From: Acinonyx jubatus
Lineage: Eukaryota > Chordata > Mammalia > Carnivora > Felidae
Length of the DNA stretch: 64,000 nt
NCBI RefSeq assembly: GCF_027475565.1
Contig: NC_069381.1
Location: forward strand, 42,281,501 to 42,345,500
Direction of reading: 5' to 3'
The notes beneath the pieces are model-generated. The model was not told where the DNA came from and did not search any database. It saw only the letters and a list, made by a program, of their open reading frames with translations. Below are positions 45,301-57,600 of this stretch, piece after piece (the first letter of the stretch is position 1; every line of letters begins with the position of its first letter). The translations under genes were made by a program, and so were the position numbers.

Positions 45301-46379
45301 CCTACTTGATGTTAAGTGGAGGGGCGCCTGCAGGGCGCAGAGAGCCTCCTGTGACCGAGATCCCGTTCCAGAATGTGCAGTCCAGATACGGACATCCTTG
45401 AAGGATTGTGCAGGACAGGGGCGTACATGACAATTGGATATCAGAAAGGAGCAAAGGGCCCCTGAGAAGGCCACCCTCAGGAAGAAGAGGTCTAACTCAG
45501 GGAGGTGCCAACTCGGGGACAGACCAGGATGTGGGAAGGGAGGGGGTGTGGGTTCTACATAGAGCAAGAGGGGACCTGATGCAGGTGCTCTGGAAAGGAG
45601 AGGGCTGATGGATAAAATGGAAAGGATTCCGACACCTGGGACCCCAGTCAGTTCCCCTCTGGAACCTCTAAACTGGGAAGGGTTCTTCTCCTGGCTGGAG
45701 AGAGAGGTGAGCCATGGAGAGGGGAGCTCGCGGGGAGGAAACTGCTGGCAGCAGCCGACAGAACAACCAGGCTGGTGCGGGCAGTGCAGGGTGACCGCAG
45801 GTTAGCAGAGGGCAAGAAGGTCGGGAGGTTAAGTATGAGGAAAGCCCCGGACTCCGCGTATGGCAATGGCCACTGCAGGGACTCACGGTGACGAGAAAGG
45901 AGGTTCAAGCTGTTAAAGTGACTTTTCCATAAACAAATGATAAATAATAAATACAGTGACCTTTCTGAGAACCTACAGGCTGGGGTATGGAGGCTTTGTG
46001 AGGACTCACATGGATATGCACAGAAAACTCTGGAGAGTTTAACAGTAGCTATCTTTGGGTGGTGGGATTATGGGTGATTTTCATTTTGTTTTACTGTTTA
46101 TTCACATTCTCTATTCTTTCCAGAATGAGCATGGCTTGCTTGTGTGAGGGAAAACACAATCCCTTGAGTAGCCGGCAGCCACAGAAACCATAAATTGTCT
46201 GGAGCTTAACTGTCTGCAAACACTGGAACATCCACCTCACTTGATCCTTAAAAAATATTCTAACTCAGCATTGCCCTATAGAATCACCATGTAGGCCACA
46301 ATTTAAAAATTTTAAATTTCCTAGTAGTCACATTTTTATTTTTTAATTTTGTTAATGGTTTTTTTTTTTTTTGAGAGAG

Positions 46380-46419
<40 letters not shown>

Positions 46420-49400
46420 CACAAGTGGGGGAAGGGCAGAGAGAGAGGGAGACACAGAATGTGAAGCAGGCTCCAGGCTCCGAGCTGTCAGCACAGAGCC
46501 CGATGCGGGGCTCGAACTCACGAACTGTGAGATCATGCCCTGAGCCAAAGTCAGATGCTTAAGTGATTGGGCCACCCAGGCACCCCAAAAATTTTTTAAA
46601 CTGAAAAAAAAGGTGAAATTCATTTTTTGTGAAATTGATTTTAATAATTTAGCTTTATTTAACCCAGTATATCCAAAATATTATCATTTCAACGTGTAAT
46701 CAATATAACAATTTCTACACTGCTTCAGGTTTAAAATTTTTAATTTAAAGTAATTTTTTTAAAAAGTTAAGTTCCTCAGTTGTAGTAGCTGCATTTCAGG
46801 GGTTCAATAACTACTTATGACAAGTGGCTACCTTATTGGACTGCACAGTTTGAGTTACAGAGAAGGGAAATAAAACTCAGGGAGGTGGAGATAATTGGCC
46901 AAGCCACCCAGCTGGTAAGCTGTAGAGTCAGGCGTGGAACAGGGGTTTCTGATTCAGAATGCTGTGGGGCTTCCTCCACTGTCATTGCCTCTCCACGGGA
47001 CAGGCTTGGTTTAACTCCTGGGGAAGAAAAGTGTCTTCTAGTTTTGGCTGACCATGATTTTAATGTGATACAGTCCATATAATGCGTCTGTAGTTCAACT
47101 CTCAGTGTTGACGACTTGTCCCATGGTAGATTTGTGGTGGTGAGCTTCCCATCTTTGGAGGTATCCAAGTGGAGCTTGGATGGCCACCTGTTTGGATGCT
47201 AGATCGAGGCTTCTAGACTGAGTGGGAGGTTCCTCATGAGGCTCCAATGTCCTTTTTGGCTCTGTAATTTACAGGGAGGGGAGAACAGGTAACCTTACCT
47301 CACCTACTCCCAGCCTGGCTGGGTACTCCGTGGAGCATGATCCCTGCAGGCCCTGGGGAAGAGCCTCACGGAGCTGAGAGGTCTGGGATTCCCTCTCGAG
47401 CCATCTGGCCACCACCCAGAGCCCAGGGATTGTGGATCAAGAGATTACACTGATTGGGAAGCAGGCTGGGCTCAAGAGCCCAGCCTGTTTCAATCTGGTA
47501 ACTGCTTCACTTGCAGGGGTGGGGGAAGGGAGGAAGCAGCTGCCAGGCTCCTTACTGAGGAAGCAAAAGGCTGTTTACTGACCCTCATTTGGTTGTAACG
47601 CCAACTGCTAAGGTAGGTATCGTGACCCCTCTTGCCACCAGGAGGCACCCACTGCTGCCCGTGCCCCGCACTGTGGACAGTGGATAGACTACCTGGACTG
47701 CTGGGGGCGGGGAACGGCCTCCCCGTTTGAAGTCCTTGGTGGCTCCCCACTGCCCTCAGAACTGTGCACACTCCTTCACGCCTTGGCTCCAGTGTGGCCT
47801 GACTCAGTCTCGTGCTCCTCACCTGTGCGCTCTGGCCATCCTGGCCTCCCGCTGCTCCCTGAACCACCTTTGCATGGTTATTCCTTCAGCCTGGAACTCT
47901 CTATGCCCCCTTTTCCACCCCACACACATTTCCCCAACCTGATACATTTCCACCTGCCTTTCCACAGTCAGCCTAGATGTCACTTCCTCTGGCAAGACAT
48001 CCTTGAGGGGTCACCTCACCCTCTGCGCCAGGGAACCCCGCGCTTCCCAGTTTGTTACAGGGCACTTTGCTGGTATGCTCACCTCTGACTCTCCAGGGCC
48101 CAACCGACAATCCAGCATACAGGCTGGCAGGGAATGAGTGCTAGAGAAGCAGTGAGGAACCTAGCCCCCTTGCCCCTGCCCCTCCCGCACTCCTTTCCTG
48201 TCCCCTCCTACTGCTATTCATCTTTCCAGTCTCCACTCGGGCACCACCTCTCTGAAGGGCCCCTTGAGCCCACCTGGGTAGGCTAGGCAGCTCCTGTATG
48301 CTCCCACATTTATCCCTCAATAGCCGGGAGCCCTTGTCAAGTTCCTGAGCCTCTGGGTGCCTCAGTTTCCACTGGAAGATAAAATGGAGGTAAATGATGG
48401 TTCGTTGTGAGGGTAAATCTAGGTTTAGAACAGTGCCTCGTACATAATAAATATTCAATACGTTGCAATTAATAGCATTTGCTCTACAATGTCATTGTCT
48501 CTTAAGTGACGGCCTGCCCCAGCAGACTGTGAGCTCCTCCAGGGAAGGTTTGAATCTGGCTCAGTTCCAGGTCCTCGAAGCCCAGGACCTGGCTTAGCCT
48601 GGGTGCAGCTTTGCTGATGTGTGTGATGTCAAACCAGGGTGCAATTCTAGACGAGACTATTAAAAGGACGCCTTAGGTCTGATGACCATAAGCATCCATT
48701 GTGGGTTCCCAGCTTTGGTCCTCTTGCCAGGTTTAGGGGATGCCTCTGGCACTGTGTGTCTGTGTGACGTCAAGGCAGTTGGCACCAGAACTTTTGGGAA
48801 CAGATGGGAGCTTTTGGGAGTGTCTCTCTGAGGCAGTGCCCTCTCCTGAGTGAAGAGAATCTGAGAGGGTCCCTGGAGGTGTGCTTCAGGGCTGTTCCCT
48901 CTGCCTCTCCTTCCTGGTCATTTTTTATCAATGGCTTGGCCAAGGCCACTGACAGCATGTGGATCAGATTTGTAGACGACAGCTAATGTGTTGGATGAGG
49001 GAGTTGGGACTAAGCAGACCCCAGCAGGCTGGGACCACGGGCCAAGTCTGACATGATAAAACTGAGCACGGACACGTGTTGGGCCAGACCTGGCTTCCAC
49101 AGCTGGGAGAGCACAAACTCTGGGCGGGATTTGGGGGGGGGTTGTGGGGGGTGCTGAACCTCAGCAGCAGCAAGCGGGGAGGGGACTTTGGGGTGTGTTT
49201 GCTGCTAGCTTGCTGAGTCAGCTGGGGAACGGGGCTGCCGAAGGGCTGGTGGGCCTCTGGCTGTGGGGCCAGAAGCCTGGGGAGCTTGTCGAGAAGGTCA
49301 TGGACTTGCCCTGAGGTGGAGACCCACTGGGAAAAGGACAGGGGAGGGAGGTGTGTGTTACAGCTGGGGTAGGTGGCATTGACAGAGATGCAGGCCTGGG

Positions 49401-52400
49401 GAAGCAGCTGAGGGGGCAGGGGCTGTGGGGGGGAATGCTGGGACTGGTGGGGAGAGCTATAGGGAAGGAGATTTCAGCTCAGCACTAGGAATAACTTTCT
49501 GCCCTGGAATGGACCACCTTGAGAAGTAGTGAACTCCCGGTCACCGGAGGTGTGCAAGCAACTTGCTAAGGCCACCCAATAAGTAGACAAAAACCCTGGT
49601 CCACTAGTATGACAACATCCATAGTCACAACAGCCTGGCACTAGGGTGTCAGAGACAGGAAGCCCCATGGCCGAGTCCTTGGGCTCTGGCCTCAGCTGAC
49701 CCAGTCATGGAGGCTCCCCCAAAGAGGCCCCAGGATGCAGCTGCAGGGAGTCTATCAGAAAGGCAGCTGGAAGGAGGCATCTGGGGGTCCATGACAATCC
49801 CTTCAGCCCTTCCAAGCATCATGCCTTGCTGTTTCCACCCCCAGAGCAGATGACAGGCCCAGCAGCTGACAGCAAGTGCCACGTTAGCACCGCGTTACTC
49901 TTCCCAGATGGCTCTGCCACACCCTCACCCTCAAGCCAACTCCTTCTACGACCTGAGGCAGGGTGCCCAGACTCCCACTTGGCTAAAGATGGGATCATCT
50001 GGACCTGGTACCCCCGACCAAGGGCACAAATTTATCTACTGCCTCTGCCTGCACATTTCCAAGGACAGAGAACCCACTACCTTCTGTCAGCTCCTCCATA
50101 TGGGCTAGCTATGCTTATTAGAAAGTCCTTCCTGGTGCCAGAATGAAATCCACCTCCAGGGAAGAGAATTCCCCATTCTGGGCCCAGCTCTGTCCTCTGG
50201 AGCTACACACACCAAAGTTCTTTGGTTCCATTTTAGATGCTGTGAGTTCGGAGTGCAGAAGTGGGGTGGGAAAAGGACGAGGGACCGGAGGGGGGCAGGC
50301 ACAGAGCCAGGCATGGGTCTGTGTCTAGTGGGACACTGCTGTCTTGTCATCCCCAACTGCCCTCTGAAGGTCCCTCCTTCCCAGGCCCCTGGGCACCAGG
50401 ACAATGCTTAACTGGGGCTTGCAAATAACATGCTCACAGATAATGTGCAAGTAACAAGCTTCAACTGAATCAAAAGTAAAAGCTGGAGGAGCTAAAGCTG
50501 CAGCCCTCAGAGCTCACGGTCTGACCATTGACCATTCTCAACCACTTGAGGAAGGCTGTATTCCCAAGTATAATAAGGGTCAAGTCCAGTTCCTGATTCC
50601 ATGAGAGCTGAACTCCTACCCCTTTCTTTCCACTAGGCAAAGAATGTCAGGTGTGAGGGAGCCAGAGTGCTCCCGTGGAGGATGACTACTCTGCTCTACC
50701 ATTAGGAACAACTTCCTTGGGATGCCTGGTTATGACCGGTGCCACCGTGCCATGGTAAGGAGCCCCACTCCAGAGGAAGGAAAAACCACCCCACACCGCA
50801 GAGTAAGGGAAAATAGGTCTCCTGCCTCCTCTCCCTCCACCAGGGGGGCTCCTGGTGTCTACCCACCGAGGACTCAGGCTGGGCAGCCCAAATGAGGCTT
50901 TCTCTGCGTCGAATGAGACCCTCCAGTGCGATGGTTCTCCACAAAGAAGGATAGTGGGAGCTTTTCAAAACCTCCCGCACATCCCCAGACTCTAATATGT
51001 TCCCAGCCTGCCCCATGTTGAAAACTTTCTCTGGGTGTTCTGGTTCCCAGAAATGAATGAGGTGAGTTTCTGGTCCTCAAGGAACTCCATCCAGTTGGTG
51101 GAAAGACCTTCATCTGGACAACACAGAACCCTGGGTCATGGCTATGATTGGCAGGGGCCAGACTCAGGATCTGGCCTAGCCTGGGAATCCAGGCTTCCCA
51201 GAGGAGGTGGCTGCTGAATGGATCCTTGCAGGATGAGTAGGAATTCTTTACCATGAGGGGGAAAGACAAGAGAGTCTGCGATGGGTGATAAAATTGGGGA
51301 GGTTTTTGGAGTCACCAGGCTGATGGTCTGACCCCACCCGCAGCCCACAGCTGGGCCATGTTCCCCTTCTTGATGAGTAAGGCGGTCAGCTGACTGGGCA
51401 AGAGGGCCAAGGACAGAATCCCAGAGCTCCCATTTGAGAGGTCAGCTGAGCTCTGCTAAGAAAAGTTGCCCCACGGCTTGAGGGGAGGAGCCAGAACACA
51501 GGCTGCCCGTTCCTCCAGCCTCCCTCCCACTCGCTGTGTGCTGGGGAGCCCGGACAGCTGCCCCCTGAACACCGGCTTTCAAACCAGACTTCAACAGCCG
51601 CTCGGCCCAGGACCATCTCCAATAAGTTAGAACGTGGGTGTTTGGGAGTTTTCTGCCAAGCTAGAGTTCCTCAGGAAGGGAGAGAAGGGAGTGTTAGGTT
51701 TCTTTGGCCAAACATGATTTCCTGATTCTAAGAAAAATCAGTTTCAAATTTTTACAAGAAATGGAAAGGAAAACAATAAATACAAAGGAATGCACATGCA
51801 CACACATACATGCACACCATATGCACATGTAAAGACACACACCACGCAGTCACACACAAACCCACACACGCACTTGGATTTCTTTGCTGTGATGTGAAGC
51901 CTACAAAACATTCTGCCATGTTCGGCATCAGTGAATCACAAACACATGGATTCAGTTTCCCTTGAATGATGCCTGGTTTAAGAAATTGAAGGATGAGGGG
52001 AGAGGAGGGTTTGGCAAAGAACAAACAGAGAATTGGAGGCCCTCGCTGGATCCAGATGCTGGGCTGACCCACCCCTGCTTTCTGGTGTTGCCTGTCTGGG
52101 GATGTGTGAAAACAAGGCTCAGTTGACTCCCCAAGCTTAGAAGCAAACGGTGGGGCCTTGATGGGCCACCAAAAAACAAAAATAAGAAAGCACCTGCTGG
52201 GAACTGTTTTGTAAATTTGCAGGTGGCATTGTGTCTATTCTATGGCCAAGGCCAAGAGTGTGGTAAATAAGAGAACTCGAGGTAACTCTGGAGTCGTGGG
52301 ACACAGTGATGCCCCAAAAGGATATCCAGCAGCATCCTAAGTGTCAAGTGAAAGGAAAAGGGCTTCACAAACTCTGTTCCAGCCCAAGTGCAAGATGAAA

Positions 52401-54625
52401 ACAAGATTATGGAGATGAGGGTACAGCATGGACAATTCTTATGACATCACATTGAGTGAAAAAGAAAAAAGAAGAAGCACCTAGATTTCTTTTTGCAGAA
52501 AGTAACAGTAAGGTATCCTCCAAGAATGTAAAGGAACAGAAAATTGCCAGTACTCTTTGAGATAAACTGTATATTAAAAGGAAAAGGGATCGGAGTAGTG
52601 ACAGGTGCTATCATTGAGAGGAAACAGGAAAGGAAGGCCCCCAAGGCTCCAAGGGCTTGACTTTTCTAGTGGAAGAGGCATAATTCACATGGGATCAATC
52701 AGCAGTGGGGCACAGAGAAGAGCGCTGAGAGCTGCAAAGCCCTCAGGACCTACCCAAGCACCACCCATGGGATGGGAGCCCTCATTCAAGGGCTTTGACA
52801 ATGCTGTGGCAGGTCCTAACCATCAGACTATTGCTAGGCCAATGGGACGGGAGGCGGGATTTTCTAAATTTTGTCTGAGGCTTCTTCTATAGTCTCCTTG
52901 CAGCCGACTTAATTTTTGGAAAACATTTTCAAATGGCAAATATAAGGTGAGAAGGCACACTTAGTCCAGGGGAAAGGAGAGATTTTGTGGGTTGACGGAC
53001 ACATCTTAAGACCTTGAGACTTTAAGAGCTGCATGCAGAGCTATGAAAGGGTGCATCAGTTTGCATGAGAGGCCCAGGAGCCTTCTGAGAGAAAAGAGAC
53101 TAAGATCCCAACCTCTGCTCCCTGTGATTTGAAGTTAGGGTCAGGGTATACCAGGGTGCCTATGACCATGATCTGCTGGCACTAAAAGCCCCCAGGGCTA
53201 ATGCAACAGTGGGAGAAAAGGGACCAGAGCTCAATCCCAAGGAGCCACGCTCAGGGCATGGCTGCCTTGAGGAACAACGACTGGGCACTTCAGTTTGTCT
53301 AGGAGCCAGAGCAGGAATATGCACCTGCTTATTGTGCCGACTTGAACCAGACCATGCAGGACCTGTGTTCAACAGCGACACCATGCGGTAGGAACCAGAG
53401 CAGCAGGGCTAGAGGTAAGATCCAATGTTCCACTTCCATCTACTTGGCTGGAAGCTCACCGAAGGAAATAAGCTGACTTTGGCCAATGGTACGAGCCTCA
53501 AGAGGAAGACACTAGGCTTCCCGCTGTACAGAGGAGTAGGACCATATTCAGCACATTCAGTTCTGAAGTCAGTACATAAAGCAAAAACCAAGTATAATTA
53601 AATTTGCCTTGAAGGTCCCTTAAGTTGCCCATGAAGTTGAGGAGGCATAGTTTTATATAAGTTCACTCAAGGCAGTTTTCTTCCCGACTTGAAATGGGTT
53701 TGCTGTTTCTTTAGGTGAACACCAGCTGAAGCAGTCTGAGTACACTCAGAAGCCATGATGTAAAGGGGAAAAAAACAAACCCAATCTCCTCTTCATGCCC
53801 TAGAATCACAATTGCTGCAGGGAGAGGCTCACGCTTTGAGAGGCACATGGGGACCAAGACTGGCTTAGTGCAAAGCACACCCACCTCAAGAGCACAGCTC
53901 TTTGAATGGGGGCAGCCTCCTGCTCCTTTAAATTATTTTTCTCTGTTTCCCACAGCATACGTAACTGATTTTGTTTTTTTTTTTTTTAATTTTTTTAACG
54001 TTTATTTATTTTTGAGACAGAGAGAGACAGAGCATGAATGGGGGAGGGCGTAACTGATTTTGTTTAAGTTAAATGCACATACGATGGGACTCCACCAGGT
54101 GGGACCCAGAAAATAACTAAAGTGGCAAACCTGAAGTCACACTGGTTTTACAATTAAAAACTCAAATCGTCCTGTGGGCAAACATGTAACCAGTGGGTTC
54201 CCCGAGTGGTGAGGCTACAGGGAGAAACGCTCTGGCCAGACTGTGCGCACCTGTGCTCCTTAGCAGTTATATGTATAACCAGTCGTATGTAAAACTTTGT
54301 GAATGAATAAGTTGGCATTTGGTTTATTTGGTTGCCTCTTGTCAGCATCAGAGGACTGGCCTGGCCAGCGCAGGGGCTCAGATGAGGGTGAGCTTCTGAA
54401 GCAGTCAGCCAAGGACTACACCCTACACCCTGGGCCTCGTGATTCATTACTAAGAATAAGAGCAAACATTTATAGGGAAAAAAGATAACAGTGGCAGAAT
54501 TAAGACTGAAGGGTAATGGGAGATTTTTCCCTCAATTATCTAAAGTGCCTATAAGTATAGAATTTTATTTATTTACTTTTAATTTTAGACACACAGAGAG
54601 GGAGCACAAGCAGGGGAGAGGGGAA

Positions 54626-54677
<52 letters not shown>

Positions 54678-57600
54678 ATATTAAGCAGGCTCCATGCTCA
54701 GTATGGAGACTGATGTGGGGCTCGATCCCACAACCTGGAATCACAACCTGAGCCCAGATCAAGAGTCAGATGCTCAACCAACTGAGCCACCTAGGTGCCC
54801 CTATAGAATTTTTTAAATACAAAAAAATATTTAAAGGCAACTCCTAACCATCCTCCAAGCGTCAGTTCAAATGTTGGTCATGAAACTTCCCTGAATTCTG
54901 CCTTAGCTGCCCTTCCACTGCTCTTAACCCATTTAATATTCATTTATTAGGTACCTACTCTATAGTAGGCCCTGGGATGTTCCTGTAAAAGAGATAGAGA
55001 AATTTATTTTCTTTTCAAAAAAATTTTTAACACTTATTTATTTTTGAGAGACCGATCACAAGCAAGGGAGGGGCAGAGAGAGAGGGAGACACAGAATCTG
55101 AAGCAGGCTCTAGGTTTGAGCTGTCAGCACAGAGCCTGATGCGGGGCTCGACCCCATGAACCATGAGATCATGACCTGAGCTGAAGTTGGATGCTCAATT
55201 GACTGCACCACTCAGGTCCCCCGAGAAACTTATTTTCTTCAGAATTATTTTTATAGTAAGAGAGTTGTCCTTGTTTAGAAGAAATTCCTCGATAAGCTAC
55301 TTGGACCAAGAGCTGAGCAGCACCCCGCCCCGCCCCAGTCCAAGAGCAGGGCATGCGTGGAAATGACTTGTAAAAGACGAGGAGGACAGGATTTCTGGCT
55401 GGTCTTAGAATAGGGGTAGAGAGAAGGGAGGTGGGGAGAGAGAAAGAAAGAAGTGGCTACACCCTAAACTGACCCTCCAATGATCCACACCCTTGTATAC
55501 TCTCCCTCCCTAAGTGTAGGTGGGATCTGGAACTTGCTTCTAAGTAATAGAATATGGCAAAGGTGATGGGATGTCCCTCCCATGATTATGCTATAAAGGA
55601 CTGTCTCAGAAGACTAGAGAGTGAGGGATCCTCCTTCTGGCCTTGATGAAGCAAAAAACTATGTTGGGAATTGCCTTTGGAGAGAGCCAGCAGGCAGAGA
55701 ACCACAGGTAGCCTCTAGGACCCAAAGGTGGCCTCCAGCTGATAGCCATTAAGGAGGGGGGCCCTCGGACAAACAGCCACAAGGAAATGACTTCTGCCAC
55801 CAACTCAAATGAGCTTGGAAATAGATTCTTCCCCAGCCAAGACTTCAGAGGAGAACACAGCTCAGCTTACACTTTGCAGCCTCATGAGACCCCGAGCAGA
55901 GGATCCAACTAAGCCATGCCTGGGATTCTGAGCCACAGAAAGTGGTAGATAATAAATGGGGGTTGTGTTAATTGGCTAAGTTTGTGGTAATTTGTTCCAT
56001 AGTAATAGATAACGAATGTACAGAGAGAGAGAGAGAACCATGAGATGGCTGAAGGGCTTACACTTCTCAGTGTAATCCTTACCTGTGATCTTGCCCCCAA
56101 CTGTCAATGAAAATTGCTAAATTTATGTACTGTTTGAAGCAGGGATATGTGTGTGCATGGGAGACTGACGAAGGCTGTCCCCTGACTAGTTGCAGGAATG
56201 CGAGGGCACAGGAGAGCCAGAGGTAGTGAGCACTAGGGTTCATGGAGGATGAGGAGACTTCGACACCCATCACACGGGGAATGGCTCTGGGCACAGGTGA
56301 AGTGTGTGTGCCGTGTGGACGTGCATGGCACCTCGTCCACGTGCCTGGGAAGGCTGCCATGAACACAGGTGCGCAGGACTCAGACTTACATGCAGGTCTG
56401 TATCAGTGTTCCCAGGTGTGCCTGAGTCGAGAGAGACTTTCCAGAGAGAGTGACACGTAAGCTGCAGGTGCTAAGTGAAAGCACGAAGGAGGAACAGGTC
56501 ACCCAAAGGGGTTGCCTGCTGAGAGCAAAACGGGTGCAAAACAGGTTCATGAAACATCTCATCTGGGCCTTGGAGAAGCCTTAATAAGTTAGAGAAAACA
56601 TGCTACATTCATAATATATCAGGAGCTATGCTGGGTGCTCCAAGTACATTATCTTATTTCATTCTGAGAATAACCCTGTGAGGGAGGTGGGTGTTGTCCC
56701 CATTTTATAGGGAAGGTCACTAAGGCTCAGATGCTGGGACTTGATTAGGGTCACACGTCCAGTAAGTGCTCTTCCCCTGGAGTCTCCTGCAGATTCTCAG
56801 CCACACCTACCAGTACTGTTTGCTTACCTCCCTCACTGCAAATTAGGAAGCCACAACTGGCCAAGGGGAGGTTGCACTCAGCTGGGCTATGGCATGCCTG
56901 TCTGAGGAGGGGGCTCAGGCCAGGTGCTGGTTTGGAGTGGATTCTAGAGACAAGATGTCTAAGAGCTGGAAGATGCTAGACTGTTGGAAGACTGACTGAG
57001 CTGGGCTCCAACCCAGGCTGGCTCGAGTTGGGCCTCCTTTCTCTAAAACCAAGTGTTTCTGTGACTGTCCCCTTTCCAGATGGTGAGACTCCTGAAGGCA
57101 GGCATAGGATCTTATCATCCTTTGTGTCAACTGCCCACCATTACCACCCATATTTCTTTATACCTCATCATCCCTCTTGGCTCGTCTATTCATTTTCTGT
57201 CCCCTGCAAAAATCTGTTACACTGACCACCACCGTTGACTAGGGGGACAATGAACCCGACCCCCTCCCAGCATCTCACATAAAAACACAGTGATGCACAT
57301 GGTCCTTCTCCATGGAGGGGTCACAGCGACTGGTGACCTTGGCAGAGGGAATTCTTGGCCTAGGAGTGGCTCATCCAGATAGGAATGCTGTTTCACTACT
57401 GTACCAAAAAAGGGGTCTGTACCCCATCATGCGGTGTGCCAGCTGTGACTGTGAATTCATTGAACTAACAATACTGAGTACACCCAGGGTTATGAGCAGC
57501 GCCTGCGGTGGAGACAGGTCATCATCAATCGTTATCAATAAATAAAGAGCTAGGAAAACTGCACACGGCACCTTGAGCTGGGTCTTGCACGCAGAGCGAG

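Noticed and set aside
49000..53500. Possible nested gene in SLC1A7 intron 2
   Set aside because: Only short, uncharacteristic open frames; no conserved protein text or plausible exon chain seen.
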